A stretch of DNA of 64,000 nucleotides from Pseudomonas sp. 2FG (lineage in GTDB: Bacteria; Pseudomonadota; Gammaproteobacteria; Pseudomonadales; Pseudomonadaceae). The DNA lies in contig NZ_SCMP01000014.1 of assembly GCF_005502935.1 (NCBI RefSeq), positions 1-64,000 of the forward strand, given 5' to 3'. The position numbers and the translations under genes were made by a program. The notes beneath the pieces were generated by a model that worked only from the letters and a program-made list of their open reading frames with translations, made no database searches and was not told the DNA's origin. Below are positions 1 through 9,017 of this stretch, in pieces (within the stretch, counting starts at the first letter, position 1; each line of letters opens with the position of its first letter).

Positions 1-2163
1 GTGCTGACCGCCGGCACTTGGACCTACAGCCTCAACAACGCCGCGGTGCAGTTCCTCGATGCCGGTCAGAGCACCACCGACTCGATCACCTACACCGCCA
101 CCGACGGCAGCACCCAGACCATCACCGTGACCATCAACGGCGCCGAAGACGCGCCGGTCAACAGCGTGCCGGGTGCGCAAAGCACCACGGAAGATGTGGC
201 CCGCGTGTTCAGCGTGGCCAATGGCAACGCCCTTACGGTTGCAGACGTGGACGGCGGCACCCTGACCACCACGCTCAGCGTCACCAACGGCTGGCTCACA
301 GCCCTGGCCTTTGCCGGCGCCACTATCAGCGGTAACGATACCGGTACAGTGACGATCAGCGGTACGGCTGCGGCCATCAATGGCGCACTAGATGGTCTGT
401 CCTTCAAGCCGACTGGCGACTACAGCGGTTCTGCGCAACTCTCCGTCAGCACGAGCGACGGTACGGCAACCGATGCCGATACGGTGGCAATCAGCATTAC
501 ACCTGTTGCCGATGCGCCGACGGTCTACGCTCATGTCGCCGCCAATGGCATGGTTGCGTCGACTACCAGCCTCTTAAGTGACGACTTCAACGATGGCAAT
601 CGCACCGGCTGGACGCACACGGCCCTCCGCGGAAATACCTTCGCGGAAGTACCCGGAGGCAATGGGAAGACGCAAACCGAGGCGCAGCTATTCAACAACG
701 TTGCCTGGGCTGGTCAGACCGGTACAAATGCCACCGAAGTCGCAAACTTCGGCACCAAGTGGACCGTGCGAGCTGGTAGCGGGTTCGATGGCAGCGCCTC
801 GGCGACCTACAACCAGGGTGGCGCCAGTGGCTCGGACGATGCGCAGGGGATGCTGCAGTACACCGGCGCTGGTCTGACGGCGGCTGAGAAGGCATTGACG
901 AACTACGCCGTCACCGTCCAGATATATGCCGACGCGAGCTCCGCGCAGGCCAACGGTGTTGGCTTCGTGTTCGGGTATGTCGATGCGAACAACTATTTCC
1001 TCGCCCGCTGGGAGAATCCAAGTGCGGACTATGCTCCGGGAGGCGCCAACTTCAACGCCTATCCGGGTCAGTACCAGCAATTGTCCCTGGTCCAGATCGT
1101 GGGAGGCGTTCCCATCGACCTGGCAACGGCCGTCTTTGCCGGCGACGACTGGTTCAATCTGAGCGTCGCGGTCAGCAATACCGGCATCGCCGTGGCCGCC
1201 AATGATCTGAGCAGCGGCGTAACGACCAACCTGAATTACGTCTATGGCTCGGTCGCGGGAGGGGCGACGACGGCGCCGGCACTCAACAATGTCGGGTTCT
1301 ATTCTTTCGATAACGATGCGGCAGTCAGATTCGACAACCTGACGGTCAATAGCGGAGAGTATCGCTATACCCTGAACACCGAGGCGTATCTCAATGATAC
1401 CGATGGCAGCGAATCGCTCTCGTCCATCAGCCTGACGGGTATCCCGGCCGGCGTCACCTTGACCGATGCCACGACCGGCACGCTGTTGACCGTTACCGCT
1501 GGCGCAGCAACGGTCATCGCGGGACACCAGATCACCATGGCCTCGGCGACTGCGCTGACGGATGTTCAGATGAACGGCATCACGGCCAGCATTACGGCAA
1601 CCGAGTCGGTGGGTGGAAGCACTGCGAGCGATTCAGACAATGTCAAGGTCGACCATGCTGCCGGTACGGCCAGCGATGACTGGCTGGCGGGCACGGCCGG
1701 CAATGACACCTTGGACGGTGGCGCTGGCAATGATGTGCTGATCGGTGGTGCCGGCATCGACACCCTCAGCGGTGGAGTGGGTAACGATCTGCTGATCGGC
1801 GGCCTGGGCAACGATCAGTTGACCGGCGGCAGCGGTGCCGACAGCTTCATCTGGCAGGCCGGCCATACGGGCAACGACACCCTCAAGGACCTCAATGTCA
1901 GCCAGGGCGACCGCATCGATATCAGCGATCTGCTGCAAGGCGAGAATGACAGCAACATCTTCAACTACCTGCGGGTCGACATCAGTACCTCGACCCTGGA
2001 GGTGAGCACGACTGGCAACTTTGCCGGCGGTGTCGATGCGAGCATCAAGCTGGAAAACGGCAGCGGCGCGGCGCTCGACCTGTCCAGCTACGGCTCGACC
2101 TCCTCGCAGATCGTCAGCTCGCTGATCGCCGGTGCCGATCCGACCGTCAAGGTCGACCACTAA
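1..2163 (+). CDS. Large RTX adhesin (LapA-like), C-terminal part
   Basis: The frame is open at the left edge, so only the last 720 residues of a much larger surface adhesin are seen; the GTG at base 1 is not a credible start. Visible in order: a VCBS-like immunoglobulin repeat (about 1-55), a cadherin-like repeat (about 55-170), a lectin/LamG-like region (about 190-450), another Ig-like segment, then glycine/aspartate nonapeptide RTX calcium-binding repeats (about 560-615, GGAGNDVLIGG type), and a C-terminal domain of the type I secretion kind. Such adhesins are exported C-terminus first by an ABC exporter and anchored in the outer membrane through the N-terminus. In LapA systems the periplasmic protease LapG releases them and LapD controls LapG. 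The neighbouring lapD and lapG remnant support the LapA-type reading. The exporter and the N-terminal retention module are outside the window. Confidence 0.85.
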   Translation: MLTAGTWTYSLNNAAVQFLDAGQSTTDSITYTATDGSTQTITVTINGAEDAPVNSVPGAQSTTEDVARVFSVANGNALTVADVDGGTLTTTLSVTNGWLTALAFAGATISGNDTGTVTISGTAAAINGALDGLSFKPTGDYSGSAQLSVSTSDGTATDADTVAISITPVADAPTVYAHVAANGMVASTTSLLSDDFNDGNRTGWTHTALRGNTFAEVPGGNGKTQTEAQLFNNVAWAGQTGTNATEVANFGTKWTVRAGSGFDGSASATYNQGGASGSDDAQGMLQYTGAGLTAAEKALTNYAVTVQIYADASSAQANGVGFVFGYVDANNYFLARWENPSADYAPGGANFNAYPGQYQQLSLVQIVGGVPIDLATAVFAGDDWFNLSVAVSNTGIAVAANDLSSGVTTNLNYVYGSVAGGATTAPALNNVGFYSFDNDAAVRFDNLTVNSGEYRYTLNTEAYLNDTDGSESLSSISLTGIPAGVTLTDATTGTLLTVTAGAATVIAGHQITMASATALTDVQMNGITASITATESVGGSTASDSDNVKVDHAAGTASDDWLAGTAGNDTLDGGAGNDVLIGGAGIDTLSGGVGNDLLIGGLGNDQLTGGSGADSFIWQAGHTGNDTLKDLNVSQGDRIDISDLLQGENDSNIFNYLRVDISTSTLEVSTTGNFAGGVDASIKLENGSGAALDLSSYGSTSSQIVSSLIAGADPTVKVDH

Positions 2164-2177
2164 GAGACTGCCCTAGA

Positions 2178-2209
2178 GTCCCGGTAACCCTGCAAAGGGT
2201 TGCCGGGAC
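2178..2209 (+). terminator. Hairpin after the adhesin gene
   Basis: Inverted repeat with 14-base arms (2178-2191 and 2196-2209, one G-T wobble) starting 15 bases after the adhesin stop codon. There is no clear T-run, so it may be a weak terminator or an RNA-stabilising hairpin. Confidence 0.5.
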
Positions 2210-2293
2210 AGGCAAAGATATGGACCTGTCGCCCAGCCTGTGCCAACAACTGCGCAGCGGCTAGCAACCGGTGAGGCCCTGGAGGGGTTCGCT

Positions 2294-2632
2294 ATGTTCT
2301 ATGTACAACGCGATGCGCGAGACCGTCTGCTCCGCGTGGAAGCAGCCCCCTTTGCCGAGATGGGGGAAACCTTGCCCGCGGACGACCAGGAGGTGCAGGC
2401 CTGGTATGCCAATCAGGCGGTCGAGACCAGCCTGCTGCAGCTCAAGCAGAGCGACCTGGACATGATCCGGGTACTCGACGACCTCATCCAGGCGCTGATG
2501 ACCAAGGGCGTCATCCGTATTACCGACCTACCTGCCCCCGCCCAAGCCAAGCTGCTCGACCGGAGCCAGGCCCGCGAAACCCTGGGCGGCCTGAACCGGT
2601 TGATCAACGACGATGAAGCCGGCGTGATCTAA
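2294..2632 (+). CDS. Small conserved Pseudomonas protein (unknown function)
   Basis: A 112-residue soluble protein beginning MFYVQRDA. The ATG at 2294 is preferred over the upstream in-frame ATG because GGAGGGG lies six bases before it. Proteins of this kind (sometimes labelled tryptophan synthase beta-like) occur next to lap genes in Pseudomonas, but I know no function for them. The sequence is acidic and helical, with no signal peptide or membrane segment. It sits between the adhesin 3' end and lapD, which is convergent with it. Confidence 0.7.
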   Translation: MFYVQRDARDRLLRVEAAPFAEMGETLPADDQEVQAWYANQAVETSLLQLKQSDLDMIRVLDDLIQALMTKGVIRITDLPAPAQAKLLDRSQARETLGGLNRLINDDEAGVI

Positions 2633-2708
2633 GCCGGACCTTGCCCGGCGGCGGCTAAAACCACTGCCAGCACAGCGGGCTTTGAGCACTTGCCTGGCAG
2701 CCCACGGC

Positions 2709-4655
2709 TTAACGCCAGGGCGCAGGCTCGCCGAGCAGCCGGCCCTGAACGCCCTGAATCCCCATGTCCCGCAGTACCTGCAGCTCGCCTTCGGTTTCCA
2801 CCCGCTCGGCAACCAGCGGCAGGTCGATGCTGTGGGCCGCGCGCTGGATCGCCTCGATAAACAGGCGTTTTTCGCTCTCCTGGTCGATCGCGCGGATGTA
2901 GCTGCCATCGATCTTCAGGTAGGCCAGCCCCAGTCGCGCCAGATTGCCGATCATGCTGAAGCGCCCACCGAAGTGTTGCAGGCTCAGTCCGAAACCAAGC
3001 TCGCGCAGACGGCGGATCAATTGCTCCAGCAGCGCCTGCTCAGGCAACTGGGCTTCGGCCACTTCGAGGATCAGCCGCGGGCCCAAATGGGCATGCTGGC
3101 GCAGCGTATCCAGCACTCGATTCAGCGCCTGCGCATCATTCAAGGTCGCGCCGGACAGGTTGAGCGCCAGCGTCTGGTCATGCCCAGCCAGCTGTTCGAT
3201 GACCTGCTCGAGCATCAACAGATCGAGGCGTGCCAACCAGCCGAAGCGCTCCAGCCAAGGCAGAAAGCGCCCGGCCGGGATGGTTTCGCCCTGTTCGTCC
3301 GGCAGCCGTGACAGCACCTTGTAATGCAGCACCCGACGAGGTTCGCGACTGTCCACCACCGGCTGGAAGAACAGACGAAAGCGCCCCTGCTGCAGAGCCT
3401 GATCGAGCAAGTGGTGCCAGGCATGGCGTTCATCGCCAATGCTCGGCGCCGCACTTTGCTCCAGGCCTATCCAGGTTTTATCGGGTTGGCTTTCGGCCTG
3501 GGTTAGGGCCTCGTCCACCAAACTCAGCAAGGCTTGCGGTGAGTCGCCGGAGCTGAACGAGGCCAGGCCGATATGTGCGACCGGCAGGACATCCGTCGCC
3601 CCGGTAGCCAGCAGGCTGGACAGCCCAAGTTCCAGGCTCTGCGCCAGCTGTTCGGCCTCTTCGCGCACCAGGCCCGGCGCCAGTATGGCGAACTCACCAC
3701 CCCGGTTGCGACTGATCAGGTTGCCGATTTCGGGATACTTGGCGCACTGGCGCAGCAATTGCTCGGCTACCGCCTGCAGCAGGCGATCGGCACGCTGCCC
3801 ACCCAAGCGCTGGTTCAGCCCAGCCAGATCATTGACCCGCAGCAATAACAGATAGCCACTGCTGGCCTGCTCCTCGCTACTCACCCGCGCCTGTAGCTGC
3901 ATCTCGAAGTAGCGTCGATTGGCCAGCCCGGTCAGGCTGTCCTGATAAGCCTCGGCGCGCAGTTTTTCGCTGCGCTCGGCCTGCTCCTGAAACAGCGCCT
4001 TGAGCTTCTCCACCATCTGATTCATCGCCTGTACCAGCCGGCGCAATTCCGGCGTGCGTGGCAGCTCGAGCAGGCTGAGGAACTCACGGCGGGCAATGGC
4101 GTGGGACTGTTCGACCATGTAGTCCAGTGGTTTCAACTGCCGGCGCAGCAACAGCGCACCCAGAGCGGCGCTGAGCAGCCCACAGAGCAGCAGCCAGCCG
4201 AGGCTACCCAAAGCGCTTTGCCAGAGTTTGGCGAGGGCGAACATCGGGTGACTGACCACCTCAACCCGCGCCGCCTGCTGCCAACCACGGCTAACGATGG
4301 CATCGCCGCCAGCCGGCTGCAGACCGATCAAACTCACGAACCAGCTCGGCACCTGGGTTTCGTCAGCAATCCCGCTGAGCTCGACCATCACCTTGCCCGT
4401 GGCCAGATCTATCACGCGGATGCTGGCGAAATAGCCGCTGTCGAAAATCGAGCTGACCATCAGCTCGACCATCGCCGGATCGTCGATCTGCGGAGTCAGC
4501 GACAGGCCCAACGCCGTGGCCGCATCCTGCGCGTGGGAGCGCAACTGGTTGACGTACTGCGCCCGCGAGCTTTCCAGGCTGACCATAAAACTGCCGCTAA
4601 AGGCGATCACGAGAAACAGGCAAATCGCGATCAATAACTGCTTAAACAGGGACAT
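2709..4655 (-). CDS. lapD: LapD, inside-out c-di-GMP receptor
   Basis: A 648-residue inner-membrane protein: TM1 about 7-24, periplasmic domain to about 150, TM2 about 152-171, HAMP, then a degenerate GGDEF domain (RGGEF at 318-322) and a degenerate EAL domain (KVLSRL at 446-451 in place of EAL). Both enzyme motifs are altered, as expected of a receptor and not an enzyme. In the known system, c-di-GMP on the EAL domain makes the periplasmic domain sequester the protease LapG, which keeps LapA on the cell surface. The tryptophan at position 125 that contacts LapG in P. fluorescens LapD is present. An AGGAG lies just before the ATG. The gene begins 15 bases after the old end of the lapG remnant. 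LapD looks intact although its partner gene is broken. Confidence 0.93.
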   Translation of the reverse strand: MSLFKQLLIAICLFLVIAFSGSFMVSLESSRAQYVNQLRSHAQDAATALGLSLTPQIDDPAMVELMVSSIFDSGYFASIRVIDLATGKVMVELSGIADETQVPSWFVSLIGLQPAGGDAIVSRGWQQAARVEVVSHPMFALAKLWQSALGSLGWLLLCGLLSAALGALLLRRQLKPLDYMVEQSHAIARREFLSLLELPRTPELRRLVQAMNQMVEKLKALFQEQAERSEKLRAEAYQDSLTGLANRRYFEMQLQARVSSEEQASSGYLLLLRVNDLAGLNQRLGGQRADRLLQAVAEQLLRQCAKYPEIGNLISRNRGGEFAILAPGLVREEAEQLAQSLELGLSSLLATGATDVLPVAHIGLASFSSGDSPQALLSLVDEALTQAESQPDKTWIGLEQSAAPSIGDERHAWHHLLDQALQQGRFRLFFQPVVDSREPRRVLHYKVLSRLPDEQGETIPAGRFLPWLERFGWLARLDLLMLEQVIEQLAGHDQTLALNLSGATLNDAQALNRVLDTLRQHAHLGPRLILEVAEAQLPEQALLEQLIRRLRELGFGLSLQHFGGRFSMIGNLARLGLAYLKIDGSYIRAIDQESEKRLFIEAIQRAAHSIDLPLVAERVETEGELQVLRDMGIQGVQGRLLGEPAPWR

Positions 4656-4669
4656 CTCAGCTCCTACCC

Positions 4670-5211
4670 TTAGTCGACCGGCTCAGCGGGAAAGCCTTCC
4701 GTGCGCATCTTCTTCAACGGGTCTTGCCCGCCCGATCAGCGCTTGCGTCGCCGACCCGCTTGTTGCCACCCATTCCCGGCAGCCATAGGCCTTCACCGCT
4801 GAAGGCCTAGACCGGCAGTAGGTCGTTGCGCTTGTTCGTCGGCAGGATATCGATGGTCAGATTGTCCAGCACCGGCGGCAGGGCCTCGGGGCTGGAGTAA
4901 TAGCGCTGCACCCTATGCGCCTGGTTCAAGCGCAAGGCTTTGACATAAGTAATCGGCCGTTTTTCTGGCGCGCTGACCTGCGCATGACTGACAGCAGGCG
5001 CTGCCCAGCATCGATACGCTCGCGCCCCTCTACCGGCGGCCCCTAGAGCCCTTCCGCCCGCCGACTGCTCAGGGAAAACCCAGCCGGCCTGCAAGCCGCT
5101 CCGCAACACGCACGCCAGCAGACTCGAGCTGGCAATCGTCAACCAGAGCCTGCGGCAACTGCGGGGTACTGCGGGGTACTGCGAAACGTACCGCCACTGC
5201 GGGTAGTCCAT
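4670..5211 (-). pseudogene. lapG: lapG remnant (LapA periplasmic protease), frameshifted and internally deleted
   Basis: Reading the minus strand, scattered pieces match LapG. There is a signal-peptide-like start (LWLTIASSSLLACVL, from an ATG at 5211), then in a shifted frame a piece with RRAEGL, a stop and RERIDAGQRLL, then RPITYVKALRLNQAH through VLDNLTIDILP to NDLLPV. A TAG at 4807-4809 follows where a tyrosine is expected. The frame then continues through EGLWLPGMGG, and the C-terminus (LKKMRTEGFPA) lies in yet another frame ending at 4670. The segment that should hold the catalytic cysteine (the GDCED region, roughly 60 residues) is missing, while the His and Asp regions remain. A 10-base tandem duplication occurs near 5159-5178. 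This cannot encode a working protease. Confidence 0.85.
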
Positions 5212-5300
5212 GGGGGCAAATTGAACGCCTGCGGATGGTGCGTGTTGCACCGAAAAAAGACAATGGCACGGTGCGATCAACCGCACCGCGACTGAGGCGG

Positions 5301-5329
5301 CAGGGGCCTGGACAGCCCCACAGCCCCTG
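5301..5329 (-). terminator. Hairpin downstream of the sulfatase gene
   Basis: Seven-base arms (5301-5307 and 5323-5329, CAGGGGC/GCCCCTG) lie about 37 bases beyond the sulfatase stop on the minus strand. No clear T-run. Confidence 0.35.
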
Positions 5330-5365
5330 GCCTGACGGCATAGGTTTTTCCCGAGATTTCTTGGC

Positions 5366-7153
5366 TCAGCGCAGGGTCAGCGCGATGGGCGCATCGGCGA
5401 AGTCGAAGCAGCCGAGGAAGGTCTTGATCTCCAGCAGGCTGCCATCGACCTGCACATCCCCCAACACCGCGCCCTTGAGCAGGCTGTTCTCACCGCTGAT
5501 CACGGTGTCCAGGTAGGTCTTGTCGAGGGTCAGCTTGAGCCTGGTGCCGGGCGCAATGCCCTGGTGCAGTTGCACCACCCCACGGCGAACTTCCAGGGCC
5601 CACTCTTCCTGGATATCCGGGAAGCTGAAGCCCAGGGTCAGGTTCACCTCGTTGGCCTTGTCCGGATCGACGCGGGTGATCCAGTTCTGCAGGAAGATTT
5701 TCACCGGCAGGTTCTTCAGCATATCCGGCGAGAGGAAGGTGCCACGCAGGCTCTGGGCCAGCGCCAGCGACTGCTCTTCGCCCAGGCTGCCCTCCAGCTC
5801 CATGGCGCTCGTCAGGTACCAGTTGCGCCAGTTGATGTTCATCTGTGCATAGCCGAGCTTGCGGAAACTGCGCGCCTTGATATCGCGTGCCAGCTTGTCC
5901 TCCGGGTCGACGTGGATCGCATAGCTGGCCAACTCGGCCGCCCATTGGTAGTCGCCCTTCAGATAAGCCTCGCCGGCCGCCAGCAGCAGCTTGTCGCGGC
6001 CGCCCAGCATGCCGAGCAGACGCTCGGCTTTGTCTTTCGGCGGGATCGGGTCGAGAGCCACCGGGTCACCCTGGAACCAGCCGAGGTAGCCCTGGTAGAT
6101 CTGCCGCACACTGTGTTTGACCGTACCGTAGTATTCGCGCAGGTAAGGCGTATAACCGGCCAGGTGCGGCGGCAGTTTGACCTTCTCGGCCAGCTCGTCC
6201 GGGGTCAGGCCCTTGTTCATCCAGCGCACGGTCTGGTCATGGATATAGGCGATGCCGTCGCGGGTCATGCGCAGCACTTCCTCGACCTTGTCCTGGCCGG
6301 TTACCGGCCGGCCGTGCAGCGGCACCATATGCTCGGCCTTGAAACTGCGCAGCAGATCGAGGCTGTTGACCCACAGCACCGGATCGCGGAACTTGGTGCC
6401 CCGCAGGGTGTGGATATTTGGCAGGGTGGGGCCCTGGTCAACTTCCGCACTGATCAGCACGCGGTTGTCCGGCAGGTACATGACGATTTCATCCGGCGCC
6501 TCGCTCGGCGCCCAGCGGAACTGTACCTTGAGGCCGGCAATGCTGGTGTCCAGCTGGTCCTTGAAGGTGATGGTCGGGGCGATGAAGGTGCTGGGGCCGC
6601 CGACGGCTATCGGGCCGATGCCACCGTTCATGTCCTTGCGGTCGGCGGCATTCAGCGCCGCGCCGAAGCTGTAGGCCGAGCGCATGGCCAGGATCGGTCC
6701 GACCAGCGCGCCCTGAGTTACCACGTTTTCCAGCAGGGTGTCGTGGGCGTAGATCTGCACCTCGCCGCTTTTCACCTGTTCTTCGCTGACGAAGGCTTTG
6801 ACGCCGTTGATATGGTCCGGGTGGAAGTGGGTGTAGACGATGGCCTTGATCGGCTTGTCGCTGATTTTGCGGAACTCGGCGAAGACCTTGCGCGACTCCT
6901 CCACCGACTCGCCGGTGTCGACGATGATCAGGCCTTCCGGTGCCACGATCATCACGCTGTTGGCGATACTCCAGCCCACCGCCGAGTAGACGTTGTCGGC
7001 GACTTGGTAGATCTGCTTGTTGAACACCTTGGTGTGCTCGGCCAGCTCGGCATTGATCGAGGGTTCGATGCGCTCTTCTGGCAGATCGGCCAGGGCAGTC
7101 AAAGGTAAAGCCGCAGCCAGCAACAGGCTGCTGAAACGAGTTAGGGAGCTCAT
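5366..7153 (-). CDS. Alkyl sulfatase, metallo-beta-lactamase fold (SdsA1-like)
   Basis: A 595-residue protein with a signal peptide (about 1-22), then a metallo-beta-lactamase domain with the zinc motif THFHPDH (His109, His111, Asp113, His114). A helical dimerisation domain follows (about 360-480), then an SCP2-like sterol-carrier domain at the C-terminus. This three-domain order is that of SdsA1-type sulfatases, which cut primary alkyl sulfates such as SDS to alcohol and sulfate in the periplasm, supplying carbon and sulfur. The divergent LysR gene 99 bases away is the likely regulator, as in other Pseudomonas sds loci. Substrate specificity cannot be read from sequence. Confidence 0.88.
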   Translation of the reverse strand: MSSLTRFSSLLLAAALPLTALADLPEERIEPSINAELAEHTKVFNKQIYQVADNVYSAVGWSIANSVMIVAPEGLIIVDTGESVEESRKVFAEFRKISDKPIKAIVYTHFHPDHINGVKAFVSEEQVKSGEVQIYAHDTLLENVVTQGALVGPILAMRSAYSFGAALNAADRKDMNGGIGPIAVGGPSTFIAPTITFKDQLDTSIAGLKVQFRWAPSEAPDEIVMYLPDNRVLISAEVDQGPTLPNIHTLRGTKFRDPVLWVNSLDLLRSFKAEHMVPLHGRPVTGQDKVEEVLRMTRDGIAYIHDQTVRWMNKGLTPDELAEKVKLPPHLAGYTPYLREYYGTVKHSVRQIYQGYLGWFQGDPVALDPIPPKDKAERLLGMLGGRDKLLLAAGEAYLKGDYQWAAELASYAIHVDPEDKLARDIKARSFRKLGYAQMNINWRNWYLTSAMELEGSLGEEQSLALAQSLRGTFLSPDMLKNLPVKIFLQNWITRVDPDKANEVNLTLGFSFPDIQEEWALEVRRGVVQLHQGIAPGTRLKLTLDKTYLDTVISGENSLLKGAVLGDVQVDGSLLEIKTFLGCFDFADAPIALTLR

Positions 7154-7207
7154 GGGCGGTTTCGTCGGCTGTTGTTATAGACGCCAGCAGACTGGCAAAG
7201 GCAGACT

Positions 7208-7230
7208 GATAATTCCAATGAGAAATTATC
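7208..7230. promoter_or_regulatory. Candidate LysR-type operator between the sulfatase and regulator genes
   Basis: Interrupted palindrome GATAATT (7208-7214) and AATTATC (7224-7230), nine bases apart, in the 99-base divergent intergenic region. It fits the T-N11-A pattern of LysR-family sites and the region is clearly AT-rich relative to its surroundings. Inference only. Confidence 0.5.
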
Positions 7231-7252
7231 TAACTCTTAATGCGAGTTATGC

Positions 7253-8164
7253 ATGAATGACCTGCGCCAGCTTCGTCACTTCGTCGCCCTTGCCGAGCAC
7301 GGCCATTTCGCCCGCGCCGCCGAATCGGTCAACCTCAGCCAGCCGGCGCTGTCGCGCAGCATTCAGGCACTGGAGGCCAGCCTCGGTTGCCGCCTGCTCG
7401 ATCGCGGGCCGCGTAACGCCGTACTGACGGCCTACGGCCAACTGGTCCTGGAGCATGCCCGGCGCCTGCTGGCGGCTAATCGCTCCCTGCACAATGCCGT
7501 CAGCCAGTTGGGTAATCTGGAAGCGGGCGAGCTGCGCCTGGGTGCCGGTCCCTACCCCGCCGCGCGCCTGGTGCCGCGCGCACTCGGGCAACTTGCCCGG
7601 CGGTATCCCAAGGTTCGCGTGCAATTGATCATCGAGGATTGGCGCAGCCTGCGAGAGCGGCTGCTGAATGAAACCATCGAGTTGTTCGTGGCCGATACCC
7701 GCGAGCTGCACGACGACCCGCAATTAACTATCGAGCTCTTGCGGACACATCCCGGTGTGCTGTTCTGCCGCCCAGGCCATCCACTGCTGAAACAGCCCAA
7801 GGTGAGCATTCGCACGCTGGCCGATTACCCGCTGGCCGGCACCCAATTGCCCGAGCAAGTCGCCAGCGCACTGCGTCAGCTCAGCGGCCGCGAGCAACTG
7901 CTGGGGATTCAATGCGACAACTTTATGGTGCTCAAGGCCCTGGTCGCGGAAAGCGACGTGTTGAGCATGGCGCCCTGGGACGTGATCGCCGAAGACGTCG
8001 AGGCCGGTCGCCTGGACGTACTGCCAATGGCGCCCGGCGAGCTGCCCCCGCGTTCCGCTTACGGCCTGGTCTGCCGCGCCGGACACAGCCTGTCGCCAGC
8101 GGCGCAGGCCATGCTCGAACAACTCAGGAAAGAGGATGCGGCGTTTCCCGCACTCGTCGGCTAA
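7253..8164 (+). CDS. LysR-family transcriptional regulator
   Basis: A 303-residue protein with the standard N-terminal winged helix-turn-helix (about 1-60: LRHFVALAEHGHFARAAE, then LSQPALSRSIQALE) and a C-terminal periplasmic-binding-like effector domain. It is divergent from the alkylsulfatase gene, the classic placement for a LysR activator of its neighbour. It probably controls the sulfatase and itself through the palindrome between them. Its end overlaps the convergent lipoprotein gene by four bases. Confidence 0.9.
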   Translation: MNDLRQLRHFVALAEHGHFARAAESVNLSQPALSRSIQALEASLGCRLLDRGPRNAVLTAYGQLVLEHARRLLAANRSLHNAVSQLGNLEAGELRLGAGPYPAARLVPRALGQLARRYPKVRVQLIIEDWRSLRERLLNETIELFVADTRELHDDPQLTIELLRTHPGVLFCRPGHPLLKQPKVSIRTLADYPLAGTQLPEQVASALRQLSGREQLLGIQCDNFMVLKALVAESDVLSMAPWDVIAEDVEAGRLDVLPMAPGELPPRSAYGLVCRAGHSLSPAAQAMLEQLRKEDAAFPALVG

Positions 8165-8673
8165 TTCAACTGCCGACGGTCATGATCGCGGTCTCGGTGG
8201 TGATCGCGGTTTCGATCCTGGTCGTGGTCGCGCTCACGTTCACGTTCACGCCGCGGCGAGTCGACCCGATGGGTAGGCCGATAATCATGCCTCTGGCCCT
8301 GCATCTGCGGCGCCTGATAGCCGCCACGATCCCCCTGCTCCCAGCCGCGCCTGCTTGGGTGCCTGGTTGGACTGTAGTAACGCGGTGCTGGTGGCTGATA
8401 ACGCGGCGGCGCGACATACCGCTGTTGCTGATATTGGTGATGGTCGTAGCGGCGCCCGTCATAACGCCGAGTGTCATAGCGTCGAGTGTCGTAATCGTAA
8501 TAACGCGGGCTGCGGTAACCGTCATGACGCTGCACGTTGTAGCCACCACCATAGTTGTGGCCACCGTCGGAATAACGGGGATAACTGCGATCATCGTCAT
8601 AGTCATAGTCATAAACCGCGCAACCACTCAGAAACAGACTTAGAACCGCCAGCAACATAGATCGGCAGAACAT
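8161..8673 (-). CDS. Putative lipoprotein, Tyr/Arg/Asp-rich, low complexity
   Basis: 170 residues: a lipoprotein signal peptide with lipobox LSGC (Cys about 18), then a strongly biased mature part. It starts with YDYDYDDD and RYDTRRYDGRRYD repeats, passes through a Pro/Tyr-rich middle, and ends in an RERERDHDQDRNRDHHRDRD tract. No recognised domain. The signal peptide, start context (GGAGGCCGCC before the ATG) and composition resemble the divergent gene at 9018, so the two look like paralogues from an inverted duplication. Probably an envelope protein of unknown role. Confidence 0.7.
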   Translation of the reverse strand: MFCRSMLLAVLSLFLSGCAVYDYDYDDDRSYPRYSDGGHNYGGGYNVQRHDGYRSPRYYDYDTRRYDTRRYDGRRYDHHQYQQQRYVAPPRYQPPAPRYYSPTRHPSRRGWEQGDRGGYQAPQMQGQRHDYRPTHRVDSPRRERERERDHDQDRNRDHHRDRDHDRRQLN

Positions 8674-9017
8674 GTTGGCGGCCTCCTTCGACCGCTAAGG
8701 GGCGGCACCAGCGAATACCGGTACCTACAATCGCTCCCACTGGGTTTGACAGCGTCGGCCCAAGCAGAGTGCTGAGCGTGGTTCGGCCATATTCCGTTGC
8801 CAGTTGTTTCAAGCTCCGGCAAGCCACACCGCAGGCTTGGCGCAAGGCCCGACGCTGCGCGGTCTGCCGCATTGCCCGCCGGGGCAGGCGAAGAAAGGTC
8901 GCTGCTAAGTCAGCACTTTCGCCATGGGGCAGTGGTCCAACCTAGTGAGAACACCGCGAAGGCCGGTACCCCGCTGGTCTTCTTACTTTCGCGCTTTCGC
9001 GGTCCCAGGAGGCCGCC

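Noticed and set aside
688..1527. Long minus-strand frame (279 codons) under the adhesin gene
   Set aside because: Composition and lack of family resemblance show it is the shadow of the repeat-rich adhesin frame.
5564..7108. 514-codon plus-strand frame opposite the sulfatase
   Set aside because: Antisense of a high-GC gene with a well-supported product; no ribosome site or recognisable domain.
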